Shown here piece by piece: positions 52,943 to 61,328 of a stretch of DNA of 64,000 bases. The stretch is taken from positions 1,736,001 to 1,800,000 of the forward strand of contig NZ_CP026730.1 of the NCBI RefSeq assembly GCF_003369795.1, read 5' to 3'. Made by a program: the position numbers and the translations under genes. The notes below the pieces were generated by a model that saw only the letters and a list, made by a program, of their open reading frames with translations, was not told the origin of the DNA and made no database searches. The stretch is from Streptomyces sp. CB09001 (lineage in GTDB: Bacteria > Actinomycetota > Actinomycetes > Streptomycetales > Streptomycetaceae). The stretch's first letter is position 1. Every line of letters begins with the position of its first letter.

Positions 52943-53013
52943 GGCAGCATGGGCGCCGGCACACCCCCCGCACCACCCCCGCACCACCCCCGCACGACCA
53001 CCGAAAGGCCCCC

Positions 53014-53682
53014 ATGACCGCGGCCCCCGCCTCCGCCCCCAGCCCCTCCCCCGAAGTCCTGGCCGCCTTCGAGGCCGCGAAGGGGTTCATGCCCGCGCAC
53101 GAGGGCCGCGCGCTGTACGCCGCCGCCGTGGAGGCGGGCGGGCTCGGGCTGCCGCTGCTGGAGGTCGGCACGTACTGCGGGCGCTCCACCCTCCTGCTCG
53201 CCGACGCGGCCCGCCGGGCCGGGGTCACCGCGCTCACCGTCGACCACCACCGGGGCAGCGAGGAGCAGCAGCCGGGCTGGGACTACCACGACCCCGAGAC
53301 GGTCGACCCGGAACTGGGCGTGATGGACACCCTGCCCACCTTCCGCCGCACCCTGCACCGGGCCGGTCTGGAAGAGCGGGTGATCGCGCTCGTCGGCCGC
53401 TCCCCCCAGGTCGCCGCGGTCTGGAACTCGCCCCTCGGCCTGGTCTTCGTCGACGGCGGCCACACCGACGAGCACGCGAACGCCGACTACGAGGGCTGGG
53501 CCCCGCACGTGGCCGACGGCGGCCTGCTGGTCATCCACGACGTCTTCCCGGACCCGGCCGACGAGTTCACCGGCCAGGCCCCGTACCGCGTCCACCTGAG
53601 GGCGCTGGCGTCCGGCGCGTTCACCGAGGTCTCCGCGACCGACTCGCTGCGCGTCCTGCGGCGAACCGGCACGGGGATCTGA
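53014..53682 (+). CDS. Class I SAM-dependent methyltransferase
   Basis: 222 residues of the Methyltransf_24-like group: LLEVGTYCGRSTLLLADAARRAG (SAM loop), TVDHHRGSEEQQPGWDY, LGLVFVDGGHTDEHANADYEGWAPHVADGGLLVIHDVFPDP (metal-like Asp/His region of catechol-type methyltransferases). Substrate unknown. GAAAGG precedes the ATG. The amidase gene follows after 22 bp but has its own -10. Confidence 0.87.
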   Translation: MTAAPASAPSPSPEVLAAFEAAKGFMPAHEGRALYAAAVEAGGLGLPLLEVGTYCGRSTLLLADAARRAGVTALTVDHHRGSEEQQPGWDYHDPETVDPELGVMDTLPTFRRTLHRAGLEERVIALVGRSPQVAAVWNSPLGLVFVDGGHTDEHANADYEGWAPHVADGGLLVIHDVFPDPADEFTGQAPYRVHLRALASGAFTEVSATDSLRVLRRTGTGI

Positions 53683-53691
53683 GGCCCCGGT

Positions 53692-53697
53692 TAGAGT
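53692..53697 (+). promoter_or_regulatory. -10 element TAGAGT, leaderless amidase promoter
   Basis: It ends 7 nt before the GTG of the amidase gene; no SD. Lies in the 22-bp gap after the methyltransferase. Confidence 0.55.
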
Positions 53698-53704
53698 CGC
53701 TGAC

Positions 53705-54691
53705 GTGTCGTACACAGGCCCGGACTTCGAACCTCCCCAGCCCCGCCGCTCCCCGCTGCGCCGCCCGCTGACCGTGGCGGTCGCCGCGCTGGTGCCGGGG
53801 GCGCTGCTCGGGTGGGGGGTGTACGCGGCGGTGGGCGGCCCGGACGACGGAGGCGGGAGCGGCGCCGACCGGGCGGGCGCCGTAGGGACGTCGGCGGCAC
53901 CGTCGTCCTCCGGTGCTCGCGCGTCCGAGGGCGGCGAGGCCAGGAAGCCCGCGGGTTCGTCACCGGCCCCCACGTCGAAGGCGCCGTCGGCGTCCGCCTC
54001 CGGACTCCCCGCCTCCGGGCCTCTCAAGGGCAAGGTCGTCGTCATCGACCCCGGCCACAACCCCGCCAACTTCCAGCACGCGTCCGAGATCAACCGCAAG
54101 GTGAACGTCGGCACGCACTGGAAGGAGTGCGACACGACGGGCACGGCCACCAACGCGGGCTGGCCCGAGGCGAAGTTCACCCTCGACGTGGCCCACCGGC
54201 TGCGCACCCTCCTGGAGGAGCGGGGCGCGACCGTGCGGCTGACGCAGGACGGCGACCGTTCGTTCGGTCCCTGCGTGGACGAGCGGGCCCGGATCGGCAA
54301 CGAGGCGAAGGCCGACGCCGCGATCTCGATCCACGCCGACGGGTCGGGGGCGGGCAACCGGGGCTTCCACGTGATCATGCCCGGCCCGGTGCACGACGGG
54401 GCGGCCGACACCCGCGCGATCGTGGCGCCCTCCGCCGAACTGGGCGAGCGCGTCGCGGGCGCCTTCGTGCGCGTCACGGGCACCGCGCCCTCGAACTACC
54501 TCGGCGACGGCACCGGTCTGGTCACGCGCACCGACCTGGGCGGTCTCAATCTGTCAACGGTTCCCAAGGTGTTCATCGAGTGCGGCAACATGCGCGACAG
54601 CAAGGACGCGGCCCTGCTGACCAGCGGCAGTTGGCGGCAGAAGGCGGCGCAAGGGATGTCTGAGGGAATCGTGAGTTTCCTGCGCGGGTAG
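53705..54691 (+). CDS. N-acetylmuramoyl-L-alanine amidase (Amidase_3), membrane-anchored
   Basis: Cuts the bond between MurNAc and the stem peptide in peptidoglycan. 328 residues: cytoplasmic start, one helix (about 22-43), a disordered Gly/Ser/Ala linker to about 105, then Amidase_3. Zinc ligands and catalysis: VVIDPGHNPAN (His), the Glu in GWPEAKFTLD, ISIHADGS (His), and the terminal VFIECGNMRD (Glu). The insertion with CDTTGTA is typical for actinobacterial members. Located outside, facing the wall. Confidence 0.93.
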   Translation: MSYTGPDFEPPQPRRSPLRRPLTVAVAALVPGALLGWGVYAAVGGPDDGGGSGADRAGAVGTSAAPSSSGARASEGGEARKPAGSSPAPTSKAPSASASGLPASGPLKGKVVVIDPGHNPANFQHASEINRKVNVGTHWKECDTTGTATNAGWPEAKFTLDVAHRLRTLLEERGATVRLTQDGDRSFGPCVDERARIGNEAKADAAISIHADGSGAGNRGFHVIMPGPVHDGAADTRAIVAPSAELGERVAGAFVRVTGTAPSNYLGDGTGLVTRTDLGGLNLSTVPKVFIECGNMRDSKDAALLTSGSWRQKAAQGMSEGIVSFLRG

Positions 54692-54849
54692 TGATCGGCG
54701 TCCCGATCCCTGCGGACAGCCCCGAGGTCCGGACGATAGTGTCGTCCGTACGATGAGGGGCCACCCCCGCGCTTCACACCGGAACCTTTCGGCGCCATCG
54801 TGACAGCGACGCCTCTACCGACGACGAGACGACCTACGAAGGACCTGAA

Positions 54850-55734
54850 GTGAATATCCGCTCGCTCACTCGAGGCGACGGCGTGGTGATCGGAGCAGCG
54901 GTGTTGCTGTTGATCGCGTCGTTCCTCGACATCTACTCGATCGACGGTGCGCCGGACAGCGCCGACATTCCCAGCCTGTGGGGCAGCGGCTCGGTCGTGC
55001 TCGGTGTCGTCCTGGCGGGCGTCATCGGCGCCGCGCTCGTCGTCGTGAATCGCGCCATGCCGCAGCCCAGGAAGGTGGCCGGTCTCGACCTCGGCCAGTT
55101 CGGCATCGCGTTCACGGTCTTCGCCGCGTGGTCCGCGCTCGGCAACATCTTCGACCCGGCGGGCGCCTTCGACAACGACGGGGGTGCGAGCGGCATCGGT
55201 GCCGGGACGGGCCTGATCCTCGCTCTCGTCGCCACGCTGGTCATGGCCGCCGCGGCCGTGGCCACACCGCTGCTCCCGGCCCTCAAGGGCACCCTGATCC
55301 CGGCCGCCCGTCCGGCCGCGCCGCAGCCCTACGGCGGCCAGCCCCAGGGTGGTTACGGCTACCCGGGCGCCCAGCAGCAGCCGTACGGCGGTCAGCCGGG
55401 CCAGCCCGGACAGCCGGGTCAGCCCGGTCCGTCCTTCGGCGGCCAGCCGCAGCCGGGGCAGCCGCAGCCCGGCCAGCCCCAGCCCGGCCAGCCGCAGGCC
55501 CCGCAGCAGGCGCAGGCACAGGCGCAGCCGGCCGGGGACTTCTCCCCGTTCTGGTTCGCCGTGCCGGTGCCGCGTCCGCTGTTCGCGGAGGACGGCTCCC
55601 CGACGCCGATCGCCGAGCTGGCGCCGGGTACCTGGTACCTGGCCGTCGAGCAGCGCGGCGCCAACCTGGTCGCGCAGACCCAGGACGGGCGCCGCGGCGT
55701 CCTCCAGGACACCTCGGGCATCCAGCGCGGCTGA
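54850..55734 (+). CDS. Four-helix membrane protein with Pro/Gln/Gly-rich tail (DUF5336-like)
   Basis: 294 residues. Four hydrophobic helices at about 13-30, 45-65, 78-95 and 115-140, then GGQPQGGYGYP and a (Gly-Gln-Pro)n low-complexity region to about 225, then a compact C-terminal domain of about 55 residues (FWFAVPVPRPLFAEDGSPTPIAELAPGTWYLA), possibly a small beta domain. GAAGGA lies 7 nt before the GTG. Function unknown. Confidence 0.75.
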   Translation: MNIRSLTRGDGVVIGAAVLLLIASFLDIYSIDGAPDSADIPSLWGSGSVVLGVVLAGVIGAALVVVNRAMPQPRKVAGLDLGQFGIAFTVFAAWSALGNIFDPAGAFDNDGGASGIGAGTGLILALVATLVMAAAAVATPLLPALKGTLIPAARPAAPQPYGGQPQGGYGYPGAQQQPYGGQPGQPGQPGQPGPSFGGQPQPGQPQPGQPQPGQPQAPQQAQAQAQPAGDFSPFWFAVPVPRPLFAEDGSPTPIAELAPGTWYLAVEQRGANLVAQTQDGRRGVLQDTSGIQRG

Positions 55735-55758
55735 CCGGCCCCGCTCGCCTTCACCTCA

Positions 55759-55798
55759 ACGGCCCCTCGCCCACCGGTACTTCCGGGCGAGGGGCCGT
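55759..55798 (+). terminator. Terminator, 14-bp stem
   Basis: ACGGCCCCTCGCCC / GGGCGAGGGGCCGT with a 12-nt loop, 25 nt after the preceding stop. Confidence 0.85.
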
Positions 55799-55834
55799 AG
55801 GTTTCGAACGCGCATTCCGGGCCAGACGGAAGGC

Positions 55835-56128
55835 ATGTCCCCTCGAACGCGCAGTGGCTCCCACTCCGCAGGAACGGCCGTCGCGGTGATCGCGGACATC
55901 ATGGCCTTCATCCTCGGACTGTGGATCCTGATGTATCTGCTGGACGCCAACCGGGCCAACGACCTGGTGCGGTTCGTCCATGACGCGGCCGACTGGCTGG
56001 CCGGCTGGTCGCACGACCTCTTCACCTTCGACGAGGCCTGGGCCCGCGTGGTCGCCGGGTACGGACTCGCGGCGGTCGTCTACCTCTTCGTCGGCCACGC
56101 CGTCGCCAACCGCCTCCACCGGGGCTGA
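55835..56128 (+). CDS. Small two-helix membrane protein
   Basis: 97 residues. Helices at about 15-37 (VAVIADIMAFILGLWILMYLL) and 72-90 (VVAGYGLAAVVYLFVGHAV), with an amphipathic WLAGWSHDLFTF loop. ATG 55835 has GGAAGG unusually close. Convergent with the toroid gene (13-nt gap). Not recognised. Confidence 0.7.
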   Translation: MSPRTRSGSHSAGTAVAVIADIMAFILGLWILMYLLDANRANDLVRFVHDAADWLAGWSHDLFTFDEAWARVVAGYGLAAVVYLFVGHAVANRLHRG

Positions 56129-56141
56129 CGCCGGGCGGCCC

Positions 56142-57239
56142 TCAGACGCAGCAGTCGGGGTCCAGGCCCCGGGGCAGCCGCTCGCCCGCGAAGACCTGGC
56201 AGGTGGCCTCGTGGCCGCCGAGCGCGGCGACGGCCAGGAGCAGGGAACCGGCCGTCCACGCGGTCAGTTCGCGGGGCCAGACCGTCTCGTCCTCGAAGAC
56301 GTAGCCCGTCCAGTACAGGCCGCTGTCCGGATCCCGCAGGTGCTGGATGGACTGGAGGATCTCCAGGGCGTGGTCGGACTCGCCCACCGCCCACAGGGCG
56401 AGCGCGAGTTCGGCCGACTCGCCGCCCGTCACCCACGGGTTGGGGACGACGCAGCGCACGCCGAGGCCCGGGACCACGAAACGGTCCCAGCTCTCCTGGA
56501 TGCGGGACCTGGCCTCCGTGCCGGTCAGCGCGCCGCCGAGCACCGGGTAGTACCAGTCCATCGAATAGCGGCCCTTGTCCAGGAAGCGCTCCGGGTGGCG
56601 GCGGATGGCATGCCGCAGCGCGCCCGCCGCCAACTCCCAGTCGGGCTGCGGCTCTTCGCGCTGCTCGGCGATGGCGAGCGCACAGCGCAGGGCGTGGTGG
56701 ACGGAGGAACTGCCGGTCAGCAGCGCGTCGGTGGTGTCGGTGCCGTCGTCGCCCCGGCGCCAGCCGATCTGCCCGCCGGGCTGCTGGAGGCGCAGCACGA
56801 ACTCGACGGCCGCGTGGACGACGGGCCACATCCTGTCCAGGAACACGTCGTCGCCGGTGGCGAGGTAGTGGTGCCAGACGCCGACCGCGACGTACGCGAC
56901 GAAGTTGGTCTCCCGCCCTCGGTCGGTGACGTCGGCGAAGTCCCCGTCGGCGTAGGCGGCGTACCAGGAGCCGTCCTGGTTCTGGTGCCGGGCCAGCCAC
57001 GCGTAGGCCCGCTCGGCGGCCTCGTGCTCGTCGGCCGTGTCCAGGGCCATCGCGGCCTCGACGTGGTCCCACGGGTCGAGGTGGTGCCCGCGGAACCACG
57101 GGATGGCGCCGTCCTCGCGCTGGACGGCGAGGATGCCCCGGACGGTCGCGGCGGCCTCGTCGGCGGTGAGGACGCCGGGCAGGACGAGGTGTTCGGTACG
57201 CGGGGTGCGGGGTGTGCCGGGGGTGCGGGGCGCGGTCAC
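56142..57239 (-). CDS. Alpha/alpha-toroid (prenyltransferase/squalene-cyclase-like) protein
   Basis: 365 residues of repeated helix pairs with QxDG-type turns: VQREDGAIPWFRG, ARHQNQDGSWYAAY, RLQQPGGQIGWRRG, ILQSIQHLRDPDSGLYWTGY. The fold is that of terpene cyclases and glycosidases; no DXDD cyclase motif is visible, so a sugar-processing or binding role is as likely. C-terminus ends PDCCV. The GTG start overlaps the methyltransferase stop (GTGA), so it is the last gene of a GT-MT-toroid operon controlled by a KstR-type site. Confidence 0.8.
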   Translation of the reverse strand: MTAPRTPGTPRTPRTEHLVLPGVLTADEAAATVRGILAVQREDGAIPWFRGHHLDPWDHVEAAMALDTADEHEAAERAYAWLARHQNQDGSWYAAYADGDFADVTDRGRETNFVAYVAVGVWHHYLATGDDVFLDRMWPVVHAAVEFVLRLQQPGGQIGWRRGDDGTDTTDALLTGSSSVHHALRCALAIAEQREEPQPDWELAAGALRHAIRRHPERFLDKGRYSMDWYYPVLGGALTGTEARSRIQESWDRFVVPGLGVRCVVPNPWVTGGESAELALALWAVGESDHALEILQSIQHLRDPDSGLYWTGYVFEDETVWPRELTAWTAGSLLLAVAALGGHEATCQVFAGERLPRGLDPDCCV

Positions 57240-57970
57240 GCGGCGTCCACCGTCGGCAGGTGCGGCTTGGTCGCGTAGGCGACGAAGCTCTTGCCGATCA
57301 GCGGGTTCAGCGCCTGCTCGGCGACCCGCGTCGCCAGCGGCTTCTTCATGATGTCCCACACCAGCAGCTTGTGGTACGCCCGCACCGGCAGCGCCTTGTC
57401 GTTGTCGACACCGAACGCGCACTTCAGCCACCAGTACGGCGAGTGCAGCGCGTGCGCGTGGTGGGTGCCGTACGGCTTGAGTCCGGCCTCGCGGATGCGG
57501 GCGAGGAGCTGGTCGGCCCGGTAGATGCGGATGTGGCCGCCCTCGACCTCGTGGTAGGCGTCGGAGAGGGTCCAGCAGACCTTCTCGGGGCCGTAGCGCG
57601 GCACGGTGATCGCGATGCGTCCGCCGGGCTTGAGGACGCGGACCATCTCGGCGAGGACGCCCTTGTCGTCGGGGATGTGCTCCATCACCTCGGAGATGAT
57701 GACGACGTCGAAGGACTCGTCGGGGAAGGGCAGGGCGAGCGCGTCGCCCTCCATGGCGGTGGCGGTGGCGCCGGCCGGGGCCTCACCGGCCTCCTCCATC
57801 GCCGCGAACCACTTGGCGACCTCGCGGATTTCCTCCGCGTTCTGGTCCAGCGCGACGACCTGGGCCCCGCGCCGGTAGCACTCGAACGCGTGCCGGCCGG
57901 CGCCGCAGCCGAGGTCCAGGACGCGATCGCCGGGGGCGAGCGGGAACCGGGAGAAGTCGACGGTCAGCAC
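57236..57970 (-). CDS. Class I SAM-dependent methyltransferase (Methyltransf_11)
   Basis: 244 residues. Motif I VLDLGCGAGRHAFEC, acidic loop VVALDQNAEEI, post-I AMEGDALALPFPDESFDVVIISEVMEHI, and VLKPGGRIAITVPRYGPE. Resembles ubiquinone/menaquinone- or sugar-lipid-type methyltransferases. The C-terminal third (YHEVEGGHIRIYRADQLLARI) is typical of members acting on large or lipid substrates. GTG 57970 overlaps the end of the glycosyltransferase gene by 7 nt. Middle gene of the operon. Confidence 0.92.
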   Translation of the reverse strand: MLTVDFSRFPLAPGDRVLDLGCGAGRHAFECYRRGAQVVALDQNAEEIREVAKWFAAMEEAGEAPAGATATAMEGDALALPFPDESFDVVIISEVMEHIPDDKGVLAEMVRVLKPGGRIAITVPRYGPEKVCWTLSDAYHEVEGGHIRIYRADQLLARIREAGLKPYGTHHAHALHSPYWWLKCAFGVDNDKALPVRAYHKLLVWDIMKKPLATRVAEQALNPLIGKSFVAYATKPHLPTVDAA

Positions 57971-59457
57971 GTGGCCCTGCTTTCGGGATAGACGCCGGTG
58001 TCACTGGTGGTCGGGGCCGGGGCTGGGGCCGGGGTCGGTTTCTGGCCCGCGGGCACGGCCCCCGGGGCACTCGCGACGCTCGGCGCACTCCCGGCGCTGG
58101 GGGTGCTCGTACTCGTGTCCGTTCTCGTGCTCGTGCTCGTGCCGGGGGGACGGTGGCCGATGGCCTCGCGGTAGCGGGCGACGGTGCCCTCGGCGGCGCG
58201 GGCCCAGGTGAAGTGGCGCAGCACACGCTCCCGTCCGGCGGCGCCGAGCCTGGCCCGCAGTTCGCGGTCGCCGAGCAGCCGGTTCAGCCCGGCGGCCAGC
58301 GCGTCCGCGTCGCCCGGCGGCACCGCGAGGCAGGTCTCCCCGTCGGGTCCGGCGACCTCGGGGACGGCCCCGCCGGTGGTGGCGAGCAGTGCCGTGCCGG
58401 TCGCCATGGCCTCGGCGGCGGGCAGCGAGAACCCCTCGTACAGCGAGGGCACGCACGCGACCTCGGCGGACCGCACGAGGTCGACCAGTTCGGCGTCCGA
58501 GATGCCCTTGACGAACTCGACGGCGTCTTCGAGGCCGTACCGCTCGACCGCCTGGGCGACGGGCCCCTCGGCGGGCCGCTTGCCGACGACGACGAGGTGG
58601 GCCCGCGGATGTTCCGTACGCGCCTTGGCCAGCGCCTCGACGAGGAAGACGAGGCCCTTGAGCGGTACGTCCGCGCTGGACGTCGTCACGATCCGGCCCG
58701 GCACCCGCGGCACCGACGGGTCGGGCGAGAACAGGTCGGTGTCGGCACCGATGTGGACGACGTGGATGCGGTCGCCCCCTACGCCGAGGTGGTCGACGAT
58801 CTCCTGGCGGGAGGTGCCGGAGACGGTGAGCACGGCGGGCAGGCGGCGGGCGACGCGCTTCTGCATCCGGGTGAAGGCGTACCAGCGGCGCACGGAGTAA
58901 CGGCGCTTGCGGCTGTCGGCGGCGTCCAGCTCCAGCTGCCGGTCGACGGTGATGGGGTGGTGGATGGTGGTGACAAGCGGCGCGCCCACGTCGCCCAAAA
59001 GCCCGTACCCGAGGGTCTGGTTGTCGTGCACGACGTCGAAGTCGCCGCGGCGGGCCCGCAGATGGCGGCGGGCGCGCAGCGAGAAGGTGAGGGGCTCGGG
59101 GAAGCCGCCGGTCCACATCGTGCCGACCTCGAGCGCGTCGATCCAGTCCCGGTACTCGCCTCCCTTCGGGGTGCGGAAGGGGTCGGGCTGGCGGTAGAGG
59201 TCGAGGCTGGGCAGCTCGGTGAGCGAGAGCCGGTCGCCGACGAGGGGCCCGTCGTCCAGGACGGGGTACGGCTGGGAGCCGATGACCTCGACGCGGTGGC
59301 CGAGGCGGGCCAGTTCGCGGGAGAGGTGGCGGACGTAGACGCCCTGGCCGCCGCAGAACGGGTTCCCCTTGTAGGTGAGGAGGGCGATGCGCAGCGGTGG
59401 CAAGCCGTCGGCGGCTGGCTCCGGACGGGGACCCGTCTGACTGGCCTCGGCGGTCAC
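57964..59457 (-). CDS. Glycosyltransferase family 4
   Basis: 497 residues from GTG 59457 (GGAGGGGG at 6 nt; a GTG 36 nt earlier lacks an SD). GT-B fold: acceptor domain with LLTYKGNPFCGGQGVYVRHLSRELA, donor domain with TTSSADVPLKGLVFLVEALA and the EX7E motif in PSLYEGFSLPAAEAMATG. The last 65 residues are a Ser/Thr/Pro/Ala-rich tail encoded by near-repetitive sequence, probably disordered. First gene of the cluster; the divergent promoter carries a perfect KstR-type operator. The glycosylated product is unknown. Confidence 0.92.
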   Translation of the reverse strand: MTAEASQTGPRPEPAADGLPPLRIALLTYKGNPFCGGQGVYVRHLSRELARLGHRVEVIGSQPYPVLDDGPLVGDRLSLTELPSLDLYRQPDPFRTPKGGEYRDWIDALEVGTMWTGGFPEPLTFSLRARRHLRARRGDFDVVHDNQTLGYGLLGDVGAPLVTTIHHPITVDRQLELDAADSRKRRYSVRRWYAFTRMQKRVARRLPAVLTVSGTSRQEIVDHLGVGGDRIHVVHIGADTDLFSPDPSVPRVPGRIVTTSSADVPLKGLVFLVEALAKARTEHPRAHLVVVGKRPAEGPVAQAVERYGLEDAVEFVKGISDAELVDLVRSAEVACVPSLYEGFSLPAAEAMATGTALLATTGGAVPEVAGPDGETCLAVPPGDADALAAGLNRLLGDRELRARLGAAGRERVLRHFTWARAAEGTVARYREAIGHRPPGTSTSTRTDTSTSTPSAGSAPSVASAPGAVPAGQKPTPAPAPAPTTSDTGVYPESRATC

Positions 59458-59511
59458 TCTGGGCCCCCTCCTCACTGCGCTGTCCCGCGACACTACGTCG
59501 GGAGGTTAATC

Positions 59512-59525
59512 TAGAACAAGTTTCA
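59512..59525. promoter_or_regulatory. KstR-type operator
   Basis: TAGAACAAGTTTCA fits TNNAACNNGTTNNA at every fixed position and is close to the mycobacterial KstR site TAGAACNNGTTCTA. It lies between the glycosyltransferase (54 nt away) and the KstR-like TetR gene. Confidence 0.82.
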
Positions 59526-59659
59526 GACTTGATCGTCAGAGGCTCCGAATCTACCGGCAGGTAGAGACCCTGTGCCGAGTGGATCAGGTGATTCACGCCA
59601 CGGCGCGGCACACGGTCGCACGGGCTCGGGGGATCCGGACGCGGGACCCGGGGAGGTAG

Positions 59660-60322
59660 GTGACCAAGGTGGACAACCCGGTGGCGAAGGCGCCCGGTTC
59701 GGCGCACCGCTCCACCGCCCCGCCCCTCACCGAGCGCCAGCGGGAGCGCCGCCGCCGCATCCTGCACGCGACCGCCCAGCTGGCCTGCCGGGGCGGCTTC
59801 GAGGCGGTGCAGATGCGGGAGGTCGCGGAGTCCTCGCAGGTGGCCCTCGGCACGCTGTACCGGTACTTCCCGTCCAAGGTGCATCTGCTGGTCGCGACGA
59901 TGCACGACCAGCTGGAGCGGTTGCACGGCACCCTGCGCAAGAGCCCGCCCACCGGCGAGACGGCCGCGGACCGGGTGGCGCAGACCCTGATGCGGGCCTT
60001 CGGCGCGTTGCAGCGCGAGCCGCGGCTGGCCGAGGCGATGGCCCGCGCCCTGACCTTCGCCGACCGCAGCGTCTCCCCGGAGGTCGACCAGGTCTCCCGG
60101 CAGACCACGGCGATCATCCTGGACGCGATGGGCGGCCTGGCGAACCCGACGCCCGCGCAGCTGTCGGCGGTCCGGGTCGTCGAGCACACCTGGCTCTCGA
60201 CCCTGATCACCTGGCTGGCCGGCCGCACCTCCCTCGCCCAGGTGCGGGTGGACATCGAGACGGTGTGCCGGCTGATCGACCTGACGGAGGCCGGGACCGG
60301 AGAGGCGGCGGAGCGCCCCTGA
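59660..60322 (+). CDS. KstR-like TetR family regulator
   Basis: 220 residues. The HTH region ERRRRILHATAQLACRGGFEAVQMREVAESSQVALGTLYRYFPSKVHLL (quoted in part) closely follows mycobacterial KstR, including the GTLYRYFPSKVHLL recognition helix and the RQRERRRRI lead-in. The C-terminal ligand domain also follows KstR (ARALTFADRSVSPEVD). KstR senses 3-oxo-4-cholestenoyl-type CoA esters in mycobacteria. Here the divergent operon is not sterol catabolism, so ligand and targets probably differ. GTG 59660; GTG 59669 is an alternative start. Confidence 0.9.
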   Translation: MTKVDNPVAKAPGSAHRSTAPPLTERQRERRRRILHATAQLACRGGFEAVQMREVAESSQVALGTLYRYFPSKVHLLVATMHDQLERLHGTLRKSPPTGETAADRVAQTLMRAFGALQREPRLAEAMARALTFADRSVSPEVDQVSRQTTAIILDAMGGLANPTPAQLSAVRVVEHTWLSTLITWLAGRTSLAQVRVDIETVCRLIDLTEAGTGEAAERP

Positions 60323-60334
60323 GCGCCCCGCCGT

Positions 60335-61006
60335 TCAGTCCAGGCGGGAGCGGATCAGCGCCTCCGCGACGGGCAGCAGCTCCACCTCGTCCCGGCTCAT
60401 GGTCGGGTTGGCCGCCCGGCGCCGCAGCGCCTCGGCGAGACCGTCCGGCGTGAGCGCACGGGGATCGGCGAGCAGCGCGGCCAGCGCGCCCTGGACGGGC
60501 CCGGACGTCGGTCCGCCGGCGGCCGCCACCTGGGCGAGGATCACCGCGGACATGCCCCAGTCCAGTCCGGGATCGCCCTCCTCGGTGTTCGACCAGTCGA
60601 TCACCCGGGGCCCGTCCGCCGTGAGGATCACGTTGTCCGGGTGCAGGTCCAGGTGGAGAACGCGCGCGCCCGGGTCGGCGGAGCGGTACGCGGGTACCCG
60701 GTGCAGGCGTCGCAGCAGCCCGGCGAGCATGCCGCCCACCTCCTGGGGCGTCAACGCCCCGTCCTGCCAAGCCCGCAGCATCGTCGGCCCGGTCAGTCGC
60801 TCCATGACCAGGTCCGTGCGCGGGGACTCCGTGGTCCCGGGCCACACCCGTGGCACGGGGTAGCCGTGCCTCCGCACGTGTTCCATCACCGCGCCCTCGG
60901 CCACCGCGTCCCCGACGCCCTCCCGGTCGCGCCGCAGCACCCGTCCCGCGTCCGCCTCGTACACGTCGGCCGAACGCCCCGCCCCGATCAGTCTCCCCGT
61001 CCGCAT
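60335..61006 (-). CDS. Phosphotransferase of the aminoglycoside/choline kinase fold
   Basis: 223 residues, small for the APH family (260-300). RLIGAGRSADVYEADAGRVLRR nucleotide loop, Lys replaced by Arg-rich VLRRDRE, VMERLTGPTML hinge. The catalytic loop VLHLDLHPDNVILT (HxDxxxxN) and metal-binding IDWSN are intact. Substrate unknown. The ATG at 61006 follows TACGTT by 7 nt with no SD, so probably leaderless. Convergent with the TetR gene (12-nt gap). Confidence 0.87.
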   Translation of the reverse strand: MRTGRLIGAGRSADVYEADAGRVLRRDREGVGDAVAEGAVMEHVRRHGYPVPRVWPGTTESPRTDLVMERLTGPTMLRAWQDGALTPQEVGGMLAGLLRRLHRVPAYRSADPGARVLHLDLHPDNVILTADGPRVIDWSNTEEGDPGLDWGMSAVILAQVAAAGGPTSGPVQGALAALLADPRALTPDGLAEALRRRAANPTMSRDEVELLPVAEALIRSRLD

Positions 61007-61013
61007 GCCCGGG

Positions 61014-61019
61014 AACGTA
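61014..61019 (-). promoter_or_regulatory. -10 element TACGTT, leaderless
   Basis: Minus-strand TACGTT, 7 nt before the phosphotransferase ATG; no SD. Confidence 0.45.
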
Positions 61020-61084
61020 TCGCCCGGCCGCCGCTCCCGTCCCCGGCCGCCCCTCGGCCCGGACCCCGGGGACGGGTAAAGTGG

Positions 61085-61205
61085 CGGCGTCGTCATCACC
61101 CGTACGGGGGGAAGCCGGTGCAATTCCGGCGCTGACCCGCAACCGTGAGCCGCCCGCCGAGCCTCCCCCGAGGCTCCCGGACGGTGAGCCGGACTGCCCC
61201 GCACG
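61085..61205 (+). ncRNA. Cobalamin (adenosylcobalamin-type) riboswitch
   Basis: It contains the class core GGGGAAGCCGGTGCAATTCC, then GGCGCTGACCCGCAACCGTGAGCC, a variable GAGCCTC/GAGGCTC arm, and the closing GAGCCGGACTGCC B12-box-like segment. Order and spacing match Streptomyces B12 riboswitches such as those before cobalamin synthesis and uptake genes. It lies in the 5' leader of the toroid-EcfT operon, so high B12 should turn the operon off. Boundaries are approximate to 10 nt at the 5' side. Confidence 0.93.
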
Positions 61206-61221
61206 GATGTGACCGGCTCAC

Positions 61222-61250
61222 GTGCCCGGCGCCCGCCGGCGCACGGGCAC
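61222..61250 (+). terminator. Expression-platform hairpin after the riboswitch
   Basis: GTGCCCG / CGGGCAC outer stem plus GCGCC / GGCGC inner stem with one bulge. Very stable; ends 79 nt before the ATG. Either an intrinsic-type terminator or part of the switch. Confidence 0.6.
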
Positions 61251-61328
61251 CGTCGAGGCATACGGGGCCGAGCCGCCGGGGGTGCCCCGTGCTGCCGGAC
61301 CCCGCACAGGGAAAGGCACCCGCCGATC

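Noticed and set aside
61209-61328. Upstream extension of the toroid gene as coding
   Set aside because: It overlaps the riboswitch expression platform; the ATG at 61329 has an SD and starts a proper signal peptide.
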